From Erwinia sp050410775 (GTDB taxonomy: Bacteria; Pseudomonadota; Gammaproteobacteria; Enterobacterales; Enterobacteriaceae), in the NCBI RefSeq assembly GCF_050410775.1, contig NZ_CP191229.1: a stretch of DNA of 64,000 nucleotides; one strand, written 5' to 3'. A program made the position numbers and the translations under genes. A model generated the notes under the pieces. The model saw only the letters and a list, made by a program, of their open reading frames with translations, had not been told where the DNA came from and did no database searches. Of the stretch, positions 25,376 to 33,892 are shown in pieces; the stretch's first letter is position 1, and every line of letters begins with the position of its first letter.

Positions 25376-25851
25376 ACCGCGTCTATCTCGCGCTGGGCAG
25401 CAATCTTGCCGATCCTCTGCATCAGGTGCAATCTGCACTTGATGCGCTGGATGCCCTGCCCGATACCCTGCGCGTTGCCACCTCCTCACTCTACCGCACG
25501 CCGCCCTACGGGCCGCCCGACCAGCCTGACTACCTTAACGCCGCCGTTGCGCTCGATACGCTGCTGACGCCTGAAGCCCTGCTTGATGGTACCCAGCGCA
25601 TTGAACAGGAACAGGGGCGCGTCCGTAAAGACGAGCGCTGGGGGCCGCGCACGCTCGATCTCGATATCATGCTTTATGGCGCACTGACCATCGTTTCGCC
25701 GCGCCTGACCGTGCCGCATTACGATATGCGCAACCGCGCGTTTATGCTGGTGCCGCTGCTTGAAATCGCGCCGGATATCGTTTTCCCCGACGGCACGCGC
25801 GCTGCCGACGTTCTCGCGACGCTGGACGCCTCCGCCATCCGCTTCTGGTAA
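25372..25851 (+). CDS. folK: 6-hydroxymethyl-7,8-dihydropterin pyrophosphokinase
   Basis: This 159-residue enzyme transfers pyrophosphate from ATP to hydroxymethyldihydropterin in folate synthesis. Motifs: LALGSNL at the start, the pterin-binding RTPPYGPPDQPDYLNAAV region, and the ATP/Mg site RWGPRTLDLDIMLYG with the Asp pair. The ATG lies inside the pcnB stop (ATGA), so translation is coupled. Confidence 0.96.
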   Translation: MNRVYLALGSNLADPLHQVQSALDALDALPDTLRVATSSLYRTPPYGPPDQPDYLNAAVALDTLLTPEALLDGTQRIEQEQGRVRKDERWGPRTLDLDIMLYGALTIVSPRLTVPHYDMRNRAFMLVPLLEIAPDIVFPDGTRAADVLATLDASAIRFW

Positions 25852-25948
25852 TCAGTGCGTTAATTCCCACCCTGCATGCTGTTCTGGTGCAAACTTTTAT
25901 CCCTTCCATTAAGATACGCCAATCTAAATATGGCCTTCAGAGGTTGCG

Positions 25949-26743
25949 ATGAAACCGACCACGATCTCCACTCTTCGCCAGTGGAAAAAGAGCGGACGTA
26001 AGTTTGCCTCCATTACCGCCTATGACTACAGCTTTGCCCGTCTTTTTGCCGATGAGGGCATTCAGGTCATGCTGGTGGGCGACTCGCTGGGCATGGTTGT
26101 CCAGGGGCACGATTCAACGCTGCCGGTCACCCTCGACGATATTGTTTATCATACTCAGGCCGTGCGACGCGGCGCGCCCGCCGCCCTGCTGATGGCCGAT
26201 CTGCCCTTTATGACTTACGCCACGCCGGAACAGACTTTTGCCAGCGCCGCTGCGCTGATGCGCGCAGGGGCTAATATGGTCAAACTAGAGGGCGGAAAGT
26301 GGCTGGCTGAGACGGTGAAACAGCTTACCGAACGCGCGGTGCCGGTCTGCGGTCATCTGGGCCTGACGCCGCAGTCCGTCAATATTTTTGGCGGCTACAA
26401 AGTTCAGGGCCGCGAAAGCGACGCTGCTGACGGCCTGCTGGCCGATGCGCTGGCGCTGGAGGCGGCCGGCGCGCAGATGGTCGTGCTGGAGTGCGTTCCC
26501 GTGGCGCTGGCAGCCCGCATTACGGAGGCGTTGACCATCCCGGTGATCGGCATCGGCGCCGGGGCGGTGACTGACGGCCAGATTCTGGTGATGCATGACG
26601 CCTTCGGCATTACCGGCGGTCATATTCCTAAATTCGCCCGCAACTTCCTGGCTGACACCGGCGATATCCGCGCAGCGGTGCGCCAGTACGTGGCGGACGT
26701 TGAGGCGGGTGTTTACCCTGCCGAAGAACACAGTTTCCATTAA
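25949..26743 (+). CDS. panB: 3-methyl-2-oxobutanoate hydroxymethyltransferase
   Basis: This 264-residue TIM-barrel enzyme forms ketopantoate, the first step of pantothenate synthesis. The length equals E. coli PanB. Visible are the metal/substrate motif VGDSLGMVVQGHDSTLPVT, the KLEGG segment and GIGAGAVTDGQILVMHD. AGAGG lies 6 nt before the ATG. panC begins 15 bp downstream. Confidence 0.97.
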   Translation: MKPTTISTLRQWKKSGRKFASITAYDYSFARLFADEGIQVMLVGDSLGMVVQGHDSTLPVTLDDIVYHTQAVRRGAPAALLMADLPFMTYATPEQTFASAAALMRAGANMVKLEGGKWLAETVKQLTERAVPVCGHLGLTPQSVNIFGGYKVQGRESDAADGLLADALALEAAGAQMVVLECVPVALAARITEALTIPVIGIGAGAVTDGQILVMHDAFGITGGHIPKFARNFLADTGDIRAAVRQYVADVEAGVYPAEEHSFH

Positions 26744-26758
26744 CCGAGGAGAAGAGCG

Positions 26759-27613
26759 GTGCTGATTATTGAAACCCTGCCAATGCTGCGTCGTGAAGTC
26801 CGCCGCTGGCGCCAGGAAGGCAAGCGCATCGCGCTGGTGCCGACGATGGGCAACCTGCATGAAGGCCATATGACGCTGGTGGATGAAGCCCGCGAGCAGG
26901 CGGATATCGTGGTGGTTTCCGTTTTCGTTAATCCAATGCAGTTCGAACGGCCTGACGATCTGGCGAGCTATCCGCGTACGTTGCAGGAAGACTGCGAAAA
27001 GCTTAATCGCCGCAATGTCGACCTGGTCTTTGCGCCCGCGCCTGGCGATATCTACCCCAAAGGGCTGGGCGATCAGACCTTTGTTGAGGTGCCGGGACTC
27101 TCCTCACTGCTTGAAGGGGCCAGCCGTCCGGGCCATTTTCGCGGCGTCTCCACCATTGTCAGTAAGCTCTTTAATCTTGTGCAGCCGGATCTGGCCTGCT
27201 TTGGCGAAAAAGATTATCAGCAGCTGGCGCTGATCCGCAAAATGGTGGCGGATATGGGTTACGACATTGAGATCGTAGGCGTCCCCACCGTTCGCGCTAA
27301 AGATGGCCTGGCGCTCAGCTCGCGTAACGGCTATCTGACCGCTGAAGAGCGCAAGCTCGCGCCAGAGCTGAGTAAGGTAATGAACGCGATGGCATTAAGG
27401 CTGGCCGACGGCGAGCGCCATATCGACGACATTCTGGCTGAGGGCGAGGCCGCGCTGGCGGTGAAAGGGCTACGTGCCGATGGCCTGGCTATCTGCGACG
27501 CTGACACGCTGCTGCCGCTGAACGTGGACAGCCAGCGCGCGGTGATCCTGATGGCCGCCTGGCTGGGTAAAGCCCGCCTGATTGATAATCAGCAGGTCGA
27601 TCTGACGCAGTAG
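26759..27613 (+). CDS. panC: pantothenate synthetase
   Basis: This 284-residue enzyme joins pantoate and beta-alanine using ATP. It has the PTMGNLHEGHMTLV HIGH-type motif, the pantoate site NPMQFERPDDLASYPRTL, and the KDGLALSSRNGYL KMSKS-like loop. The start codon is GTG at 26759 (homologues begin MLIIET), preceded by GAGGAGAAG. It forms an operon with panB. Confidence 0.96.
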   Translation: MLIIETLPMLRREVRRWRQEGKRIALVPTMGNLHEGHMTLVDEAREQADIVVVSVFVNPMQFERPDDLASYPRTLQEDCEKLNRRNVDLVFAPAPGDIYPKGLGDQTFVEVPGLSSLLEGASRPGHFRGVSTIVSKLFNLVQPDLACFGEKDYQQLALIRKMVADMGYDIEIVGVPTVRAKDGLALSSRNGYLTAEERKLAPELSKVMNAMALRLADGERHIDDILAEGEAALAVKGLRADGLAICDADTLLPLNVDSQRAVILMAAWLGKARLIDNQQVDLTQ

Positions 27614-27683
27614 ACAGCGAGCCGGACTCAGGCAATACTGCCGTGACTCTTTTGATGATTTCCGCAAGAAAGGTAATAAGGCT

Positions 27684-28064
27684 ATGATCCGTACCATGCT
27701 GCAGGGCAAGCTCCACCGGGTGACAGTGACTCAGGCGGATCTGAACTATGAAGGCTCCTGCGCCATTGACCAGGACTTTCTCGACGCATCGGGCATTCTC
27801 CAGTACGAAGCGATCGATATCTATAACGTTACCAACGGTCAGCGTTTTTCGACCTATGCGATTGCCGCCGAACGCGGCTCCCGTATTATCTCGGTCAACG
27901 GCGCGGCCGCCCGCTGCGCCTGCGAGGGCGATATTCTGATTATCTGTTCCTACGTGACGATGGAAGATGCCGCGGCGCGGGAATGGCAGCCGAAGGTGGC
28001 CTATTTCGAAGGGAATAACCAGATGAAGCGCCTGGCGAAAGCCGTGCCGGTGCAGGTGGCGTAA
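27684..28064 (+). CDS. panD: aspartate 1-decarboxylase (pyruvoyl enzyme)
   Basis: This 126-residue proenzyme self-cleaves between Gly24 and Ser25 (NYEGSC) to create the pyruvoyl group, then makes beta-alanine from aspartate for pantothenate. The GSCAIDQDFLDASGI and NVTNGQRFSTYAI segments are diagnostic. In E. coli a transposase-like yadD separates panC from panD; here the gap is only 70 bp. Confidence 0.97.
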   Translation: MIRTMLQGKLHRVTVTQADLNYEGSCAIDQDFLDASGILQYEAIDIYNVTNGQRFSTYAIAAERGSRIISVNGAAARCACEGDILIICSYVTMEDAAAREWQPKVAYFEGNNQMKRLAKAVPVQVA

Positions 28065-28184
28065 TCCAGCCGCCGCTTTCCGCTCTGTGCTGAAGCGACT
28101 CTCTTCGTAGGGTTTCCTGTCTTATCGCGGCGGGCAATTTCAGGGCAGATGGAATAACCAGGAAGCGGCGCATATGGCGCAAAA

Positions 28185-28207
28185 AAAAGCGGGCAATGCC
28201 CGCTTTT
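28185..28207. terminator. bidirectional terminator between panD and yadH
   Basis: AAAAGCGGGC at 28185-28194 pairs with GCCCGCTTTT at 28198-28207 around a 3-nt loop. The runs of A on the left (28181-28188) and T on the right give U-tracts in both directions for these convergent genes. Confidence 0.85.
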
Positions 28208-28219
28208 CAGTAAGGAGAA

Positions 28220-28990
28220 TCAGGTCCGCAGGCCGCGTCCACGCTGGATCAGCGCCCAGACCAGCAGATAGAAGGCGACGATAAAGGCGACCAGCACGCC
28301 GAGGGTAAAAACCAGCGGCACATCGTTGATGCCGAGGAAGCCATAGCGGAAGCCGCTGATCATATAGACGATCGGATTCAGCTTGGAGACCATCTGCCAG
28401 ACAGGCGGCAGCAGCGACAGCGAATAGAACACCCCGCCCAGATAGGTCAGCGGCGTCAGGACGAAGGTCGGGATCAGGCTGATATCGTCAAACGTCCGGG
28501 CAAATACCGCGTTAAGCAGGCCCGCCAGCGAAAACAGGATCGCGGTCAGCAGCAGCGTTACCGCCACCATCAGCCATGAGTGAACGTGGAAAGGCACGAA
28601 GAAGAGCGAAATCGCCGTCACCAGAATGCCGACGCAGAGGCCACGCGCCACGCCGCCGCCCACGTAACCAGCAATGATGATATGCGTGGGAACGGGCGCC
28701 ACCAGCAGCTCTTCGATATTGCGCTGGAACTTGGCGCTGAAGAACGACGAGGCAACGTTGGCATAGGCATTGGTGATCACCGCCATCATAATCAGACCCG
28801 GCACAATAAACTGCATATAGGAGAAACCGTGCATTTCACCGATGCGTGAGCCGATCAGGTTGCCGAAGATGATGAAATAGAGCGTCATGGTAATGACCGG
28901 CGGCACCAGCGTCTGGATCCAGATGCGCGCAAAACGGTTAATCTCTTTTCCCCAGATGCTCTTCAGGGCTACCCAGTACAAATGTGTCAT
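28220..28990 (-). CDS. yadH: ABC-2 type transport permease YadH
   Basis: This 256-residue inner-membrane protein, equal in length to E. coli YadH, has six predicted helices and the ABC-2 C-terminal motif around NPIVYMISGFRYG. It pairs with the YadG ATPase as an exporter of unknown substrate. The genes overlap by 4 bp. Confidence 0.93.
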   Translation of the reverse strand: MTHLYWVALKSIWGKEINRFARIWIQTLVPPVITMTLYFIIFGNLIGSRIGEMHGFSYMQFIVPGLIMMAVITNAYANVASSFFSAKFQRNIEELLVAPVPTHIIIAGYVGGGVARGLCVGILVTAISLFFVPFHVHSWLMVAVTLLLTAILFSLAGLLNAVFARTFDDISLIPTFVLTPLTYLGGVFYSLSLLPPVWQMVSKLNPIVYMISGFRYGFLGINDVPLVFTLGVLVAFIVAFYLLVWALIQRGRGLRT

Positions 28991-29913
28991 GCTTTCTCTC
29001 CTTTGCGACCGTTCACCAGGTCGACAAACAGCTCCTCGAGACGGTTAGCCTTATTACGCATACTTAAAACCTGAACGCCCTGATGGCTGAGCTGGCTGAA
29101 GACGCTGTTCAGCCCCTGCTCGCGCAGCACTTCCACCTCCAGCGTGGCGGTATCCACCAGCCGGTACTGAAAGCCTTGCAGCTCGGGGAGCGGGCTTTTC
29201 GGTGCCAGATCCAGAATAAAGGTTTCCGATTTGAGCTTGGAAAGCAGCCCTTTCATCGAGGTATTTTCAACCAGTTCGCCGTGCTGGATAATGCCGATGT
29301 TGCGGCAAAGCATCTCAGCTTCTTCCAGATAGTGGGTGGTCAGAATGATGGTGGTGCCCTGGGCGTTTAAATCCTGCAGGAAGGTCCACATTGAGCGGCG
29401 CAGCTCGATATCCACGCCGGCCGTTGGCTCATCCAGGATGAGCAGCTTGGGCTCATGCATCAGCGCGCGGGCGATCATCAGGCGGCGCTTCATCCCACCG
29501 GAGAGCATCCGGGCGCGCTCGTTGCGCTTCTCCCAGAGATCGAGCTGCCTGAGGTATTTTTCAGCCCGCTTGAGCGCCTCGGGTTTCTCCACGCCGTAGA
29601 GGCCCGCCTGGCTGACGACGATCTGATGAACGGTTTCGAACTGGTTAAAGTTGAACTCCTGCGGCACCAGCCCGAGCTGGCGCTTGGCGTTGACCACATC
29701 ATGCTGGAGGTCGTAGCCGAACACCCGCACCTTACCGGCGGTCTTATTGACCAGCGAGCTGATGATGCCGATGGTGGTCGATTTCCCCGCCCCGTTGGGG
29801 CCAAGCAGCGCGTAGAAGTCACCCGCCTCCACGTTCAGGTCGATCCCCTTGAGGGCCTGAACGCCGCCTGCGTAGGTTTTGGTCAGTTTTTCAAGTTCCA
29901 GTGCATAAGTCAT
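28987..29913 (-). CDS. yadG: ABC transporter ATPase YadG
   Basis: This 308-residue ATPase has Walker A (GPNGAGKSTT), signature LSGGMKRR, Walker B (LLILDEPTAGVD) and H-loop (TTHYLEEAE), plus a C-terminal extension of about 70 residues typical of ABC-2 drug/polysaccharide exporters. The substrate of YadGH is not established. It is divergent from can with 107 bp between. Confidence 0.93.
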   Translation of the reverse strand: MTYALELEKLTKTYAGGVQALKGIDLNVEAGDFYALLGPNGAGKSTTIGIISSLVNKTAGKVRVFGYDLQHDVVNAKRQLGLVPQEFNFNQFETVHQIVVSQAGLYGVEKPEALKRAEKYLRQLDLWEKRNERARMLSGGMKRRLMIARALMHEPKLLILDEPTAGVDIELRRSMWTFLQDLNAQGTTIILTTHYLEEAEMLCRNIGIIQHGELVENTSMKGLLSKLKSETFILDLAPKSPLPELQGFQYRLVDTATLEVEVLREQGLNSVFSQLSHQGVQVLSMRNKANRLEELFVDLVNGRKGEKA

Positions 29914-30020
29914 AGGTAAAAGCGTGCCCTGTTTTATGTGGTTTTTTTGTTAACCGTTTTAAATCGCGTCCTGTTGGCCTATATTACTGCAACGCAATTC
30001 GAGCATTGGTTGACATAAAC

Positions 30021-30683
30021 ATGAAAGATATTGATACCCTTATCAGCAATAACCGCGAATGGTCCACCCTGTTAAAAGAGGAAGACCCGGGCTTTTTCGA
30101 ACGCCTTTCGCTGGCGCAGAAACCCCGTTTTCTCTGGATTGGCTGCTCTGACAGCCGCGTGCCGGCTGAACGCCTGACGGGCCTGGAGCCGGGTGAGCTG
30201 TTCGTTCACCGTAACGTTGCCAACCTGGTTATCCACACGGACCTGAACTGCCTTTCCGTGGTGCAGTATGCTGTTGAGGTGCTGGAAGTTGAACACATCA
30301 TCATCTGCGGACACTACGGCTGCGGTGGCGTGCAGGCGGCGGTGGAGAACCCGGAGCTGGGCCTGATTAACAACTGGCTGCTGCACATTCGCGATCTGTG
30401 GTACAAGCATAGCTCGTTACTGGGCGAACTGCCGCCGGAAAAACGCTTCGACAAACTCTGCGAAATCAACGTCATTGAGCAGGTTTATAACCTGGGCCAC
30501 TCCACCATCATGCAGTCTGCCTGGAAGCGCGGTCAGAAGGTCAGCATCCACGGCTGGGTTTACGGCATTCAGGATGGGTATCTGCGCGATCTGGGCGTCA
30601 CCGCCACCAATCGTGAGATTCTGGAACAGCGCTACCGTCATGGTATCGCTCATCTGCTCAACGATCTTGAGAGCCCCAGCTGA
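30021..30683 (+). CDS. can: beta-class carbonic anhydrase Can
   Basis: This 220-residue zinc enzyme interconverts CO2 and bicarbonate and is essential in air for E. coli. Zinc ligands Cys42 and Asp44 in GCSDSRVPAE and His98/Cys101 in CGHYGCGG are intact. The frame begins at 30006 with an in-frame start, but homologues begin MKDIDTLISNN, so the ATG at 30021 is chosen, although its Shine-Dalgarno sequence is weak. Confidence 0.96.
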   Translation: MKDIDTLISNNREWSTLLKEEDPGFFERLSLAQKPRFLWIGCSDSRVPAERLTGLEPGELFVHRNVANLVIHTDLNCLSVVQYAVEVLEVEHIIICGHYGCGGVQAAVENPELGLINNWLLHIRDLWYKHSSLLGELPPEKRFDKLCEINVIEQVYNLGHSTIMQSAWKRGQKVSIHGWVYGIQDGYLRDLGVTATNREILEQRYRHGIAHLLNDLESPS

Positions 30684-30705
30684 TAGCTGCCGCGCATCAT
30701 ATAAC

Positions 30706-30768
30706 AGGCCGGAAATTCCGGCCTTAGTCGATTGTGCGGTGAGCGAACGCGCCTGCTTACTCACCGCA
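30706..30768. terminator. two hairpins between convergent can and hpt
   Basis: AGGCCGG (30706-30712) pairs with CCGGCCT (30718-30724) around AAATT. A second repeat, TGCGGTGAG (30735-30743) with CTCACCGCA (30760-30768), has a 16-nt loop and ends 8 bp before the hpt stop. Both are candidate terminators; U-tracts are short. Confidence 0.6.
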
Positions 30769-30776
30769 AAACGCGG

Positions 30777-31313
30777 TTACTCCTCCAGCATCACCACGTT
30801 GCCCACGTAGGCAAGATGACGATAGCGCTGCGCGAAGTCGATGCCGTAACCCACCACGAATTTATCCGGAATGGTAAAGCCCACGTACTCCACCGGCACC
30901 TCCACTTCACGACGCTCTGGCTTATCCAGCAGCGTACAGATCGCCAGTGATTTTGGCTGACGCAGGCTGAGGATATCGCGCACCTTGCTCAGGGTGTTGC
31001 CGGAGTCGATGATATCTTCCACGATCAGCACATCTTTACCGCGAATATCTTCATCCAGATCCTTCAGGATTTTCACATCCCGGCTGCTGGACATCCCGCT
31101 GCCGTAGCTGGAGGCCGTCATAAAATCGACTTCATGCGGCACGTCGATCTTGCGGCAGAGATCCGCCATAAACATGAAAGAGCCACGCAGCAGGCCCACC
31201 AGGACCATTTCGCTGCCACTGTCACGGTAGTTTTCCGTGATCTGCTGGCCCAGTTCGGCGATACGTTTGGCGATCTCGTCTTCAGAGATCATGACTTCTA
31301 CGGTGTGTTTCAT
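30777..31313 (-). CDS. hpt: hypoxanthine phosphoribosyltransferase
   Basis: This 178-residue purine-salvage enzyme makes IMP from hypoxanthine and PRPP. The PRPP-binding motif VLIVEDIIDSGNTL and the flexible-loop SSYGSGMSSSRDV are present. In E. coli and Salmonella gcd and cueO follow on this side of hpt; here about 25 kb of accessory DNA begins instead. Confidence 0.96.
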   Translation of the reverse strand: MKHTVEVMISEDEIAKRIAELGQQITENYRDSGSEMVLVGLLRGSFMFMADLCRKIDVPHEVDFMTASSYGSGMSSSRDVKILKDLDEDIRGKDVLIVEDIIDSGNTLSKVRDILSLRQPKSLAICTLLDKPERREVEVPVEYVGFTIPDKFVVGYGIDFAQRYRHLAYVGNVVMLEE

Positions 31314-31519
31314 AGCGTTATGTCGATATTGTCAGTGGCCTAAAGTAAGCCGCGAAGTTTATCACACTCCCCTTCCCTGCGCTCGACGTTGCGCCAGGAT
31401 ATAGCCCCGGTAAGCTGGCTGAAATGAGCAGCACAAGCGGCATTTATCTGCACGACTGAGGGCAAGTTAACGTATGCTGAATCTTATCGCAGAGCGCAAC
31501 CAGACAGGCAGGAGAGTGC

Positions 31520-32800
31520 ATGACTTTTCACGCTAAAAAGACCCATATCGGTAGCCGTGAGCTTCACCCGGAAACGCAGATGCTTAATTATGGTTACGAT
31601 CCATCGCTGTCAGAGGGCGCGGTCAAACCGCCGGTTTTTCTTACTTCCACCTTCGTGTTTAACAGCGCCGAAGAAGGAAAAGATTTCTTTGACTACGTCT
31701 CGGGCCGCCGCGAACCGCCTGAAGGGAGCGCTAACGGCCTGGTCTATTCACGCTTTAATCATCCCAATAGTGAGATCGTGGAGGACCGGCTGGCGATTTA
31801 TGAGCGTACCGACAGCGCCGCGCTCTTCTCTTCCGGCATGTCCGCCATCGCCACCACGCTGCTGACCTTTGTCGAACCCGGCGATGTCATCCTGCATTCG
31901 CAGCCGCTGTATGGCGGCACCGAAACGCTGCTGACCAAAACCTTTGGCCGCTTAAAGGTAGCGGCGGTGGGCTTTGCGGACGGCATCAGCGAGGCGTCGG
32001 TGCAGGCAGCCGCCGGTGAGGCGATGCGCCTTGGCCGCGTATCGGTCATTCTGATCGAGTCCCCGGCGAATCCGACCAACAGCCTGGTCGATATTGCGCT
32101 GATTAAACGGGTGGCCGATGCTATCGGGGAGAAACAGCAGCACCGCCCGGTGATCGCCTGCGATAACACACTGCTGGGCCCGGTCTTTCAGCGACCCATT
32201 GAGCATGGCGCGGACCTTTCAATTTACTCGCTGACAAAGTATGTCGGGGGGCATTCCGATCTGATTGCGGGCGCGGTCATCGGCAGCAAAGCGCTGGTCA
32301 AACAGGTTAAAGCGTTACGCAGCGCAACCGGCACCCAGCTCGATCCGCACACCAGCTGGATGATTGGCCGCTCGCTGGAGACGCTGTCGCTGCGCATGGA
32401 GCGGGCTAATGATAACGCTGCGGCGGTGGCGGCTTTTCTGCGCGACCACGCTAAAATCAGCAAGCTGCACTATCTCGCCTTTCTGCCGCCGGACTCCCCG
32501 GCCGGGCAACTCTTCAGCCGGCAGTGCAGCGGAGCAGGTTCGACATTTTCCTTCGACGTTGTCGGCGGCCAGGCCGCCGCCTTCAGGCTGCTTAACGCGC
32601 TGAGCCTGTTTAAGCTGGCGGTGAGCCTCGGCGGCACGGAGTCGCTTGCCAGCCATCCGGCCAGCACCACGCATTCGGGCGTGCCTGCGGACGTTCGCGA
32701 CCGCATCGGCATCGGTGAAGCGACGATCCGCCTGTCGATCGGCATTGAAAATAAAGACGATCTTATCGAAGATCTGCGGCGGGCGCTGGATCAGGTATAA
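31520..32800 (+). CDS. PLP enzyme of the cystathionine gamma-synthase / methionine gamma-lyase family
   Basis: This 426-residue Cys/Met-metabolism PLP enzyme has the SSGMSAIATTLLTF PLP-phosphate region, YSRFNHPNSEIVEDRLA, the Asp in IACDNTLLGPVFQRP, and the Schiff-base Lys240 in IYSLTKYVGGHSD. Near the N-terminus FVFNSAEEGKDFFDYVSGRREPP is longer than in MetB. Which reaction it performs (gamma-synthase, gamma-lyase or sulfhydrylase) cannot be told from sequence. It stands alone, after 200 bp of unremarkable DNA that includes the hpt promoter, and converges on the LacI gene. Confidence 0.85.
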   Translation: MTFHAKKTHIGSRELHPETQMLNYGYDPSLSEGAVKPPVFLTSTFVFNSAEEGKDFFDYVSGRREPPEGSANGLVYSRFNHPNSEIVEDRLAIYERTDSAALFSSGMSAIATTLLTFVEPGDVILHSQPLYGGTETLLTKTFGRLKVAAVGFADGISEASVQAAAGEAMRLGRVSVILIESPANPTNSLVDIALIKRVADAIGEKQQHRPVIACDNTLLGPVFQRPIEHGADLSIYSLTKYVGGHSDLIAGAVIGSKALVKQVKALRSATGTQLDPHTSWMIGRSLETLSLRMERANDNAAAVAAFLRDHAKISKLHYLAFLPPDSPAGQLFSRQCSGAGSTFSFDVVGGQAAAFRLLNALSLFKLAVSLGGTESLASHPASTTHSGVPADVRDRIGIGEATIRLSIGIENKDDLIEDLRRALDQV

Positions 32801-32837
32801 GGTATCGTCCGGCATTCAGCAGCAGCAATAGGCTGAC

Positions 32838-33818
32838 TCAGGTACTGGCACGCTCAATCAGGTGCCAGTCCATGATAATGCGTTCGGTTACCGCTTCAGG
32901 ATTCTCAATTCGCTGTACCACCAGCTCGCAGGCTGTACGGCCTATATCCCGTGACGGCTGCGCAATCGTGGTGAGCGGCGGCGAGACCATCTCCGCCAGC
33001 CCGGAGCCATCAAATCCCGCCACGGCAATATCTTCAGGCACCCTCAGGCCCGCATCGCGAATGGCCGCCATCGCCCCCGCGGCTAAGGTGTCAGACACCG
33101 CAAAGACCGCATCCGGCCTCTCTTCGCCCGCCAGCAGCTGGAGCATATTTTTTTTCCCGGCGCTGAAGCTCAGTTCGCTGGCGTAGCCAATCGCCTGCCA
33201 GCTAAGCTGGCTGCGCTCAAGCTCACGCAGATACCCCTGCTGGCGCAGCTGAGCATACTTGTAGTTGAGGTCATGATTAATCAGCGCAATCTTCCGGCGC
33301 CCTCTGTTAATCAGGTGGCGCACCATCTGCTGTGAAGCGTCGCTGTCATTGATGCCCACGCAGGAGACATCGCCCGCATTGGCATATTCCGCGCACTGCA
33401 CCCAGGGCGTCTTGCCAATCAGCCGCGTCAGTTCAGGCAGCTTGCTGAAGGCGTCCATGGTAATAATGCCATCAACGATCTTGCCGGAGAGGAGCTGCAG
33501 ACTTGAGCGCGAGCGCTCAATGTCCGAGCCGGAGTTACAGAGTAGAATGCGGTAGCCGCTTTTTTCCGCCTGCTCTTCGATCCCCTTTACCACTTCGGCG
33601 CAGAACGGGTTGGAGATGTCAGAGACCATGACCAGTATCATCGAGCTTCGCGCGGTGCGCAGCTGACGCGCCAGCAGGTTGGGCTGATAATTGCTCTCTT
33701 TAATAGCCTGCAAAACTTTTTCGCGGTTTTTGTCTTTTACGGTGTCGCTGTTATTCAGCACTCTTGAAACAGTCGCGACAGAAACGCCCGCGAGGCGGGC
33801 GATCTTTTGAATGGACAT
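32838..33818 (-). CDS. LacI/CytR-family repressor
   Basis: This 326-residue regulator has an N-terminal helix-turn-helix and hinge (QKIARLAGVSVATVSRVLNN, residues 3-22) and a periplasmic-binding-protein-like effector domain resembling CytR/PurR proteins. It follows the Gfo/Idh gene by 74 bp on the same strand and probably controls that operon through the palindromes at 37381-37420. The effector is likely a sugar or nucleoside linked to the operon's substrate. Confidence 0.85.
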   Translation of the reverse strand: MSIQKIARLAGVSVATVSRVLNNSDTVKDKNREKVLQAIKESNYQPNLLARQLRTARSSMILVMVSDISNPFCAEVVKGIEEQAEKSGYRILLCNSGSDIERSRSSLQLLSGKIVDGIITMDAFSKLPELTRLIGKTPWVQCAEYANAGDVSCVGINDSDASQQMVRHLINRGRRKIALINHDLNYKYAQLRQQGYLRELERSQLSWQAIGYASELSFSAGKKNMLQLLAGEERPDAVFAVSDTLAAGAMAAIRDAGLRVPEDIAVAGFDGSGLAEMVSPPLTTIAQPSRDIGRTACELVVQRIENPEAVTERIIMDWHLIERAST

Positions 33819-33892
33819 GGGGTCAACTCTTGCTCAAACAGATGGAACGCAGGCTATCATAGATCCGCCCGAACAATAAGTTAACTGCATCT

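Noticed and set aside
23942..25489. Long (515-codon) minus-strand ORF opposite pcnB and folK
   Set aside because: It is antisense to two clear genes, has no family features and arises from GC-rich codon usage.
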